From: Hyphomicrobiales bacterium
GTDB lineage: Bacteria; Pseudomonadota; Alphaproteobacteria; Rhizobiales; Rhizobiaceae
DNA: 54,421 nucleotides
NCBI GenBank assembly: GCA_900473745.1
Contig: UCMW01000025.1
Span: 1 to 54,421, forward strand
Reading direction: 5' to 3'
Made by a program: the position numbers and the translations under genes. Under the pieces are notes generated by a model. The model saw only the letters and a list, made by a program, of their open reading frames with translations, searched no databases and was not told the origin of the DNA. Shown here one piece after another: positions 15,850 to 24,000 of the stretch. Every line of letters starts with the position of its first letter. The first letter of the stretch is position 1.

Positions 15850-18012
15850 GTGAACTTTCATTCCGCTGTTTCACCGCCCCAGCCAGAACCCGACAACGCG
15901 CCCATCGATACGGGACTTGAATGCCTGGCCGTCGTCGGTGCTCATTACCGGCGTCCGGTCGATCGCGAACACCTAAAGCATGAATTAAACCTTCACGATC
16001 GCCTGATCAATGCCAATGAGTTGGCAAAGGCGGCCCGAATGGCCGGTTTGAAATCTAGGCTCTTCAGGGACAAGACGATCAAGAGCATAATTGCCGCTCC
16101 CCGTCCCCTCATAGTCGAAATCGCAGGAGAATTCGCGCTTCTGCTGGCAGTCGATGGTGAGCGCCTACAATTACTGCACCCCCATCAGCGCGCAGCGCGT
16201 ACCATCAGCATCGATGACTTTAAGGCTGAGTGGACCGGTACGTTCATCCTAGTCACACGCCGACCTGACGGACTTGCTGATCGATTTGGCCTCAGCTGGT
16301 TCACAGTGGCCCTCAAGAAATTCAAAAGGGAACTGGCGCTCGTTCTCCTTGCATCGCTGTTCGTGCAGATTCTCGGACTTGCCACCCCTCTTCTGTTCCA
16401 GATCGTCATAGACAAGGTTCTGGTCCACAACAGCGTTGCGACACTGACCGCAGTTGTCGTTGGGCTGATGGCGGTGAATATCTTCCAGGCGCTGATCGAG
16501 TTCCTCAGGACCTATCTGCTTTCTCACACTGCAAGCCGGGTCGATGTTGAGCTTGGGGCCGGGGTCTTCAATCACATGCTGCGCATGCCGGTCTCATATT
16601 TCGAGACGAGACCGGCAGGCCAAACTGTCGCGCGCGTGCGCGAACTCGACCAGATCCGGCAATTCCTGACAGGACAGGCGCTCACGGCAGGCCTCGATTT
16701 CGTCTTCGCTTTCGTGTTGGTCGGCATTCTTTATGTCTATTCGCCACTGCTGGCCTTGATCGTGACGCTATCAATACCGGTGTATGTGGTCATCGCGATC
16801 GTGTTGCAGCCGATCCTGATGCGTAAAACCGAAGAACGCTTCAACAAGGGAGCGCTTAGCCAGCAAATGCTGGTCGAGACGGTCCTCGGCATCCAGACCG
16901 TCAAGGCATCTGCGGCCGAGCCTCAGGTTCGGGCAGACTGGGAAGACAAGCTCGCCGATTTTGTCCATACCTCCTTCAGTGGCATAACGGTGGCGGCTAT
17001 CGGTCAAAACCTGATCCAGTGGGTGGTGCGCACGGTGCAGGTCGTCATCCTGTTTCTCGGTGCCTATCAGGTGATCGGTGGGGCCATGACTGTCGGCGCG
17101 CTAATAGCCTTCAATATGATCATGGGTCAGATCACCGGCCCTGTGCTGAGGCTCTCCCAGCTCTGGCAGGATTTTCAGCAGGTGAAGGTCTCTGCTGCCC
17201 GGCTTGGCGATATCCTGCAACATCCGCAGGAGCCGCGCACCGGCTCGCTTGGCGCACTGCCAGCCGCTCGTGGCGACATCGTATTTTCCGACGTCACCTT
17301 CCGCTATCGCCCGGACCGCGCCCCGGTCATGGAGAATATGAGCTTTCAGGTGCCAGCCGGGACCTCCATCGGGATCATCGGCCCCTCGGGTTCAGGCAAA
17401 TCAACGCTGTCTAAACTCGTGCAGCGTCTCTACATCCCCGAGCGTGGCCAGATTCTCATCGATGGCCTCGATATCTCCCAGGTGGATCCTGCCTGGCTGA
17501 GGCGGCAGGTCGGCGTGGTGCTCCAGGAGAATTTTCTGTTCAACCGCACGATCCACGAGAATATCGCCTTCTCCAATCCCTCGCTCTCACGTGCTCAGGT
17601 GATCCAGGCCGCACGACTTGCGGGTGCCCATGACTTCATTGGTCAGATGCCGGAGGGGTATGACACCCAGATCGAGGAGCGTGGGGCGAACCTTTCTGGT
17701 GGACAGAGGCAGCGCATCGCGATCGCAAGAGCCCTTGCCACCAACCCTCGCATCTTGATCTTCGATGAAGCAACCAGTGCGCTGGACTATGAGAGTGAGG
17801 AAGCGATCCAGGGCAACATGCGCGAGATCTCCAAGGGGCGGACCGTCATTGTGATCGCCCACCGCCTTGCTGCCGTCACCAAGTGTGACCGCATCATCTC
17901 GCTTGAGAGGGGCAAGATCACGGAGGACGGCAAGCCCGGCGATCTCATCCAGAACAAGTCTGGCTTCTTCGCCCGCATGCTGCACCACCAGAACCAGCAG
18001 GTGTTCGTATGA
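15850..18012 (+). CDS. Type I secretion ABC exporter with C39-like domain (HlyB/LapB type)
   Basis: A 720-residue inner-membrane exporter. Residues 1-135 are a C39-peptidase-like domain in which the catalytic Cys is Thr21 (DTGLECL) and the catalytic His region reads EFALLL, so it should be a non-cleaving, substrate-binding domain as in HlyB. Residues about 150-430 form the six-helix membrane domain. The nucleotide-binding domain has Walker A GPSGSGKST (about 511-519), the signature LSGGQRQ (about 615-621) and Walker B ILIFDEATSALD. The gene overlaps hlyD by four bases. The likely cargo is the repeat protein encoded at 21029. No outer-membrane TolC partner is in the window. Confidence 0.95.
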   Translation: MNFHSAVSPPQPEPDNAPIDTGLECLAVVGAHYRRPVDREHLKHELNLHDRLINANELAKAARMAGLKSRLFRDKTIKSIIAAPRPLIVEIAGEFALLLAVDGERLQLLHPHQRAARTISIDDFKAEWTGTFILVTRRPDGLADRFGLSWFTVALKKFKRELALVLLASLFVQILGLATPLLFQIVIDKVLVHNSVATLTAVVVGLMAVNIFQALIEFLRTYLLSHTASRVDVELGAGVFNHMLRMPVSYFETRPAGQTVARVRELDQIRQFLTGQALTAGLDFVFAFVLVGILYVYSPLLALIVTLSIPVYVVIAIVLQPILMRKTEERFNKGALSQQMLVETVLGIQTVKASAAEPQVRADWEDKLADFVHTSFSGITVAAIGQNLIQWVVRTVQVVILFLGAYQVIGGAMTVGALIAFNMIMGQITGPVLRLSQLWQDFQQVKVSAARLGDILQHPQEPRTGSLGALPAARGDIVFSDVTFRYRPDRAPVMENMSFQVPAGTSIGIIGPSGSGKSTLSKLVQRLYIPERGQILIDGLDISQVDPAWLRRQVGVVLQENFLFNRTIHENIAFSNPSLSRAQVIQAARLAGAHDFIGQMPEGYDTQIEERGANLSGGQRQRIAIARALATNPRILIFDEATSALDYESEEAIQGNMREISKGRTVIVIAHRLAAVTKCDRIISLERGKITEDGKPGDLIQNKSGFFARMLHHQNQQVFV

Positions 18013-19475
18013 AGGGCAAAACCAGCGCGGTCGCAAAGTCCAAGGAGATCGACCTCGTCGCAACGGCGGTTCGTTCGGATCGAGTCTATGCGGAATTCTT
18101 GCCCGCAGCCGTCGAAATTTCCGCCCGACCTGTTCCTCGCGTCGTTCCGATCCTTCTCTTGGTGCTGATCAGCGTAATCGCCGGTACCTTACTGTGGAGC
18201 TGGTTTTTCAGCCTGCAGGTGTTCACCAATGCAGCGGGCCGTGTCCGTGCCACGATCCCACCGACCGTCGTACAGCCGATGGAGGCAGGACGGGTTCTCT
18301 CGATCGAGGTCGAAAACGATCAGCATGTCGCACTTGGTCAGCCGCTTATTATTCTCGACGACGTCGACATTCGCGCCAGCCTCGATGCCGCGAAGGCCGC
18401 GCGGCACTCCTGGGCGGCGGAAGTGACACGACGCAAGGCAGCGCTTGCTGCCGTCGACCAGGCAGACATGCCGTCCTTGCCCCGATTCTCCTCCGAGATT
18501 CCGCCGACTGTCGTCGATCGGGAACTGGCTGCGTTTCATGCTGATGTCGGGACCATCCAGGCAACCCTTGCCTCAATCGCGGCACAGAAGCGTGAGGCAG
18601 AAGCGCGCGTTTCTCGTTTCCAGTCAGTGGCTCAAGCCCAGCGCAACTTGATAGGCATTCTCGACGAGAAGAGCCAGATGCTGGAGGGATTGGTTGCCAA
18701 AGGAAGCGCGTCTAAGGGCGCACTTCTCAATGCGCGGGAAGCCACCGCACGCGCCCAGTCCGATCTGACAGAAAACGAAAGTCAGATGCATGAGGTCCGA
18801 GCCAACCTGGAGAACCTCACAGAACTGGACCGGCAGACCCGATCGAACTTCCGCTCCGAGCAATCCCAAGGCATTCAGGCGGCAGAACGGCAGATCGAGC
18901 AGCTTGATCAGGAGATCGTCAGGTTCACAGCGCGTCTCGAACAGCGGACACTGGCCGCTCCTATCGCCGGCACGGTCCAGCAGCTTGCGACGACTGGTCC
19001 CGGTCAGTACGTGAATGCAGGGCAGTCCCTGATGGTGATCGTGCCTGACGGGGCGGAATTAGTCGTCGACGCCCTGATCCCCTCGTCCGATATAGGCTTC
19101 GTGCGCAAGGGGCAGCCGGTCACGCTGAAGGCTGACGCTTTTCCATTCACCCGCTATGGCACCTTCAGCGGCAAGGTAGTGTCACTCTCCGGCGAAGCAA
19201 TCACAATCAACGACGCGGTGGCCCTTCAAGACGCTTCGGCCAAAGCGGCAGGCCAAGTGAACGCAGCGTCTGGGGGGCTGCCTCAGGTCAGTAATTTGTT
19301 TTTTGTTGCCCGCATTGAACTCGACAATCCAGAGCTTGAGATCGGTAGCGGGCGGTTACGGCTCGAGCCAGGCATGACAATACGCGCGGAGATCGAAACA
19401 GAGACTCGGCGCATCATTGACTACGTGCTGTCACCGGTGACCGCTGTGCTCGATGAGGCGGGGCATGAACGTTGA
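18009..19475 (+). CDS. HlyD-family type I secretion periplasmic adaptor
   Basis: A 488-residue membrane-fusion protein linking the ABC exporter to an outer-membrane channel. One transmembrane helix lies at about 44-68. A lipoyl/barrel-sandwich half (VQPMEAGRVLSIEVENDQHV) follows, then a long coiled-coil hairpin (about 190-310), the second lipoyl half (LAAPIAGTVQQLATTGPGQYV) and a beta-barrel ending LRLEPGMTIRAEIETETRR. It is translationally coupled to the exporter. The last 24 codons (from ETRRIIDYVLS) are repeated downstream at 20518-20592 and, more decayed, near 20670-20720. Confidence 0.95.
   Translation: MKGKTSAVAKSKEIDLVATAVRSDRVYAEFLPAAVEISARPVPRVVPILLLVLISVIAGTLLWSWFFSLQVFTNAAGRVRATIPPTVVQPMEAGRVLSIEVENDQHVALGQPLIILDDVDIRASLDAAKAARHSWAAEVTRRKAALAAVDQADMPSLPRFSSEIPPTVVDRELAAFHADVGTIQATLASIAAQKREAEARVSRFQSVAQAQRNLIGILDEKSQMLEGLVAKGSASKGALLNAREATARAQSDLTENESQMHEVRANLENLTELDRQTRSNFRSEQSQGIQAAERQIEQLDQEIVRFTARLEQRTLAAPIAGTVQQLATTGPGQYVNAGQSLMVIVPDGAELVVDALIPSSDIGFVRKGQPVTLKADAFPFTRYGTFSGKVVSLSGEAITINDAVALQDASAKAAGQVNAASGGLPQVSNLFFVARIELDNPELEIGSGRLRLEPGMTIRAEIETETRRIIDYVLSPVTAVLDEAGHER
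19401..19475 (+). repeat. hlyD 3'-end repeat, copy 1 (in hlyD)
   Basis: The 75 bases ending hlyD. About 64 of 75 bases match copy 2 at 20518-20592, with differences mostly at third codon positions. Confidence 0.85.
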
Positions 19476-19645
19476 ATAAAGTTTTTTCAAATCACTGATT
19501 ATAGGCATAAAATCAATCAGCTAATGCTGAGCGTGTTTATACTAACATCTAAAGCTACCGCGTGACCAAAGCCCATTGACTACGCACGCAGAACGCGAAT
19601 AATCGCGGTTGGCAAGAGAGAGAATCGACCTTCCTATTAGTATGT

Positions 19646-20284
19646 GTGAATAAGCGATTGGCGGCAGACTTTTCACCTGACCAACCTTCATCCAGTAATC
19701 ATCAAATGCCGCATCGCCCTCGATTGCACCGACGACTTTTTATTCTACATCTGAGATACAATATGGCAACAATATTTCTAGCATTGATCGCGCTTGTTGC
19801 GGCGGCGATCCAATATAGAAAAAGACAAAAATTCGCCAGATCATCAATTCTCTGGTCATCCACACTCAGCGCAATTATGGTTTCACTTATAGCTGATCAG
19901 TACGATCTTAGCGGAAACATCAGCGTGCCATATTCGATTTTGATCTGCAGTACCGGAATAATAATTGGCCTTTCATTACTAGGATCAATGTTTCTGGCCC
20001 TCAGAAATTCAGGAAAAATTTCTCCGCTAATGATCAAGGACAGGCGCAAAGCGTGGGCAGCGAATATGTTCCTTCTGCTTTCTGCTGCACTGATCATACT
20101 CAGCCTCAGCACTGGTCCTGACAGCTGCCGCAATTCTAAGTGCATGTTTCTCGTCAACATATTTGGGGGCGACTTTGACTTTACAGCAACGTTCTTAGCA
20201 ATCTTGCTATTCAATGCAGTAACGCTGGCATCTCTGCTCTCAAGCGCAACATTAATTAACAGCCGAAAAGCGGGAAGTGTATAA
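19646..20284 (+). CDS. Small integral membrane protein of unknown function
   Basis: Open from a GTG at 19646; the internal ATG at 19763 (MATIFLALIALVAAAIQYRKR) starts directly with a hydrophobic helix and may be the real start, giving 173 residues. About four transmembrane segments are visible (near MATIFLALIALVAAA, ILWSSTLSAIMVSLIA, ILICSTGIIIGLSLLGSMF, and two near the C-terminus). Base composition is more AT-rich than hlyD or the repeat protein, suggesting separate origin. It sits between the secretion genes and the large cargo. An immunity-like or accessory role is possible by position only. It overlaps the next ORF by one base at 20284. Confidence 0.55.
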   Translation: MNKRLAADFSPDQPSSSNHQMPHRPRLHRRLFILHLRYNMATIFLALIALVAAAIQYRKRQKFARSSILWSSTLSAIMVSLIADQYDLSGNISVPYSILICSTGIIIGLSLLGSMFLALRNSGKISPLMIKDRRKAWAANMFLLLSAALIILSLSTGPDSCRNSKCMFLVNIFGGDFDFTATFLAILLFNAVTLASLLSSATLINSRKAGSV

Positions 20285-20592
20285 TGAGCGACTCTCGCAA
20301 TCAATTTCGCCAATCACCTTCTTCCGAGTATAGTCTAGATCCTTTCTACGAAACAAATTACTTCATGCACGACAGCCGAGAAGGCATAGGCGATTTTGGT
20401 AATTACTATTCGCTCCTCTCGGACAACCTCGAACTAGCTCAAGAATATGAGAAATCAGTTTGGAGCGTAGCCCAAGCATTTCGTGATTTTTCAACAGTTG
20501 TGAAGGCCCCTGCTAAGGAGACTCGGCAGACCATCGATTACGTGCTGTCACCGGTGACCGCTGTACTCGATGAAGCGGGACATGAGCGATAA
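20284..20592 (+). CDS. Small hypothetical protein fused to a copy of the HlyD C-terminal tail
   Basis: A 102-residue frame. The first 78 residues are polar, acidic and rich in aromatic residues (YETNYFMHDSREGIGDFGNYYSLL) with no family I recognise. The last 24 residues (ETRQTIDYVLSPVTAVLDEAGHER) are nearly identical to the end of HlyD. The fusion keeps frame, and the nucleotide differences from hlyD are mostly silent, so the tail was copied and then either kept under selection or acquired from a divergent relative. It may be a chimeric remnant rather than a working protein. Confidence 0.45.
   Translation: MSDSRNQFRQSPSSEYSLDPFYETNYFMHDSREGIGDFGNYYSLLSDNLELAQEYEKSVWSVAQAFRDFSTVVKAPAKETRQTIDYVLSPVTAVLDEAGHER
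20518..20592 (+). repeat. hlyD 3'-end repeat, copy 2
   Basis: About 85% identical to 19401-19475 over 75 bases, including a 26-base uninterrupted match in the middle. It encodes the same C-terminal peptide with two substitutions (RRI to RQT). Confidence 0.85.
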
Positions 20593-20669
20593 TCACCGGC
20601 ATTATTCTATATCCATGACTGACTTGTGGAAAGCAGAGATCAAGGGAAACCCGACGGATCATCAATTAG

Positions 20670-20720
20670 GCGCTGTCACAGTTGACTTCCTAGCTGGATG
20701 AGGTGGGGCACGAAAGGCGA
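20670..20720 (+). repeat. hlyD 3'-end repeat, decayed copy 3
   Basis: The segment running from GCTGTCACAG through GATGAGGTGGGGCACGAA aligns with the last 51 bases of hlyD at roughly 70-75% identity. Its stop codon is lost, so the frame (GHERRP...) reads on toward the next small gene. Confidence 0.6.
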
Positions 20721-20762
20721 CCATATGTGCAACTTCTTACAATACAACGCGGAGATTTTGGA

Positions 20763-21032
20763 ATGAAGAGATTTCTCCTGCGATTAAAGAAGAGTGCTTC
20801 ACTGATATACTCAGTCTTAAATGATAAAAGAATCGCAAGCAGAGAATTTGAGACGATGATAGGTCCGGGGTTCTTAAAATTGCATATAAATAAAAGCAGC
20901 ACTGACAATAAAAATTACGTCTTGATTGAAGCCAGAGGGGGAGAAACAACTGTATATGTTCCCGTTGATTTCTCTACTATTGAGCAGATCATCGAGTTCA
21001 CCAATGGCGATCGCCGCGGGAGATCAGAATGA
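20763..21032 (+). CDS. Small hypothetical protein directly upstream of the repeat-protein gene
   Basis: An 89-residue protein starting at 20763 (MKRFLLRLKKSASLIYSVLND), with a GGAG about ten bases upstream. The frame is open 20 codons further back through the decayed hlyD-tail copy, which is unlikely to be translated. The N-terminus is basic and amphipathic; the remainder is a small mixed alpha/beta pattern (NYVLIEARGGETTVYVPVDFSTIEQII). The stop overlaps the start of the 1714-residue protein by four bases (ATGA), so it is probably coexpressed with it and could be a chaperone-like partner. No family recognised. Confidence 0.6.
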   Translation: MKRFLLRLKKSASLIYSVLNDKRIASREFETMIGPGFLKLHINKSSTDNKNYVLIEARGGETTVYVPVDFSTIEQIIEFTNGDRRGRSE

Positions 21033-24000
21033 CCTACAGAATTGATGTGAAGTCATCATTGAACTGGACCTCAGGTAGCAGCTTCGGAATAGGTCTCTTT
21101 GGCTTCTCATATCAGCTCAGGGGAGGTGCATCTAGCGATGATTTGTCGGGTCGGTTCCAAGTGGTTGCATTTGGCATCACTGCCAGATTTACATCCACGC
21201 AAAGGGGAGCGATTATTGATGCAGGGCTCGGTGCAGCAGTAGGCATCGGAGACGGCGGGAGCGCCTTTGTGGGAGGCGGATATGACTTCCGCACGGGCGA
21301 AGTGATTGGCTCGGCATCTTTAAGTGGAAACTTGGGTTTAGGCCCTTTTAAGCCAGGTTTTTCTGTCGGCGCTACGGCCACGGTGGAGAAGTCCACATAC
21401 TCCGGGCCAGTCCGCAGCTTTTCTTCTGTTGTAGTCAGCTACTTCGACATAAAAGAAGCTGGAAGCGTCTGGGCGGCCAAACAGAATGAAATAACAGATG
21501 CCATCAGGGCAATTGAGCTAAAGCAGCAAAGGGAGGCCTCCGCAACCCCTAACCACCGCCAATCCGAAATCGCCAGCATGAACAACCTGCGCGATTACAA
21601 CGCAAGTCAGGCTGCTGCGTCCAGACCGCGTCCGGCCTCAGAAGGCGCACAGCAGGCTCAGCGCGATGCAGCAATGTCGCGTCCGCGTGCTCCGTCAGAG
21701 GGAGCTCAACAGGCTCAGAATGACGCCCGTGCCAAAGCTTCGCAGCCGAGCTACTCGAAGCCTGGTTGGGGGCTAGATTCTCCTTCAGAACGCCGAGGTA
21801 CGAGCGGCGGAAGTGGCGGTGGCGTTCAGTCTAGTAACACCAAATCGAGTTCTATTGGCGGGTCCAACTCCGGCGGTTCGAAAACCTCTTCGTCCGGCAA
21901 GTCCAGTGGCGGCCTTTCACCTACGGAGCGCGACGAGCGAAACGGCAATTCTGGCAAGTCGTCATCGGGCGGGTCGAAATCCGCATCTGGCTCAAGCTCC
22001 GGATCAAGTTCCAAGCCCTCATCGGGCGGCGGCAGCAAGCCGTCGGGCGGCTACAACAGTAACGGGAGCAAGGGTAAGAACGGGATGAACGGGCGCAATC
22101 CCGTCTTTCTCGACTTGAACGGCAATGGCCTGACGATCACGGATACCTCGACCTCCAATCTGTTCCTCGACATCGGCGGCGACGGTTACAAGTATCGTAC
22201 AGCCTGGGTTGGCGCCGGTGACGGCGTGCTGATGATCGACGTTGACGGTGACGGCAAGATCTCCGACAGGAAGGAAGTCGTCTTTACCGACTGGGATCCG
22301 TCGTCCGAGTCCGACATGCAGGCGCTGCGTCAGGTGTTCGACTCCAACGGAAACGGCTTGCTCGATGCAGGCGATGCTCGTTGGTCGCAATTCAAGGTTA
22401 TGGTCACCAACGGCGACGGTACGATCACTCAGAAGACGCTTGCCGAGCTCGATATCCAGTCGATTAACCTAGCCGTAGATGAGACGAAAATTGCCTTCGA
22501 TGGCGGCTCGTCGATCGATGGGCAGACAACCTTCACGCGGACCAACGGAACGACCGGTTTGGCCGCAACCGTCACGGTGGCTGTCGACACAAACGGCTTT
22601 GTTGTCACGGAAACGCAGTCAACTGATGCTTCTGGCAATCGGACGATCGTCAACCGTGCTGTGGACCGGGACGGCCAACTCGTCTCTGAGACCACGCGGA
22701 TCACCAGCGCCAATGGTCTGTCGGTCACCTCTCGCTTTGACGATGAAGGCGACGGTGTCGTCGATCGCGTTCTCACCGATGTGACGGTCGTCAACGCCAA
22801 TGGTTCGCGCACCCAGACCGAGACAATGCGCAATGGTGGCGGCATCCTCACCTGGTCGAAGACGACCCAGACTAGTGCAGACGGCCGGACAATCACGATC
22901 GACCTCGACGAGCACGGCGGCGGCTATCCGACAGAGCGCGAGACGCGCGTGACGGCCGCCAACAACAGCCTCACGATCACGATCGCGCAGCTTGCCCAGA
23001 ACGGCAGCGTGATCAGCCAGGTCTCGAATGTGCTGAGCAGCGACCGGCTAATGCGTACAGTCAACGTGGATGCTGACGGTAATGCAGCCTTTGAGCGCCG
23101 GACCGAACACCAGACCATCCGCAATGCCGATGGCAGCCGCATCGAGCGCGATAGTGTCCTGTCGGGTTCTGGCACGCTTTTGTCTCGATCGGAGATCACG
23201 ATCGCGGCCAACAATCTGAGCCGGACCGAGACCAGCGACATCGACGGCGACGGGACGCTCGACTACAACCAATCGGCAACCACGACCCGCAACTCGGCCG
23301 GCGACACGACGGTCGTGGAAACTTCGTCGGCGCGCAATGCCACAATCTTTGGTCGGACGACCACCACGACCTCGCAGAACGGTTTGACGAAGACGGTTCT
23401 AGCGGATCTCAACGGCGATGGCACAACCGACCGGGAAATGAGCGATGTCACTGTCATAGCGGCTGATCAGAGCAAAACACGGACAACACAGACGAGAAGC
23501 GCATCGGGTGCGTTGCTCTCCGGCACCGTGGAGCAGCGAGCAGCCGACGCTCTTGTCGGTACTATCTCGACGGATGCCAATGGTGATGGTGTCAACGATC
23601 TCGTGGTGGCCGTGACGAAAGACACGACCGGCGTCGTGACGGAAACATCGACAGCCACCAGTGCGGATGGTTTGCTTGTCAGCCGCAGTGTCAAGACAAC
23701 GTCAGCGGATGGCCTGACCACAACGAGCCAGACGGACCGCTTTGGGCGCAATCAGATCGATCAGGTCGTCGTTGATGGAACGAAAAAGAACTCCGACGGC
23801 AGTTCTACGCGTTCGATCGAGACTAAGTCAGAAGATCAGACCCTGATAACCCGTCAGGTCGAGGTCACAAGCGCCAACGGTTTGGCCGTCACGCAGACTT
23901 CTGACATCAACGGCGACGGATTCATCGATTCAGTTCATCGGAATACCCGCACACTGAACGCTGATGGAAGCCAGTCGATCGTCGCTGAGGACATCAGCGG

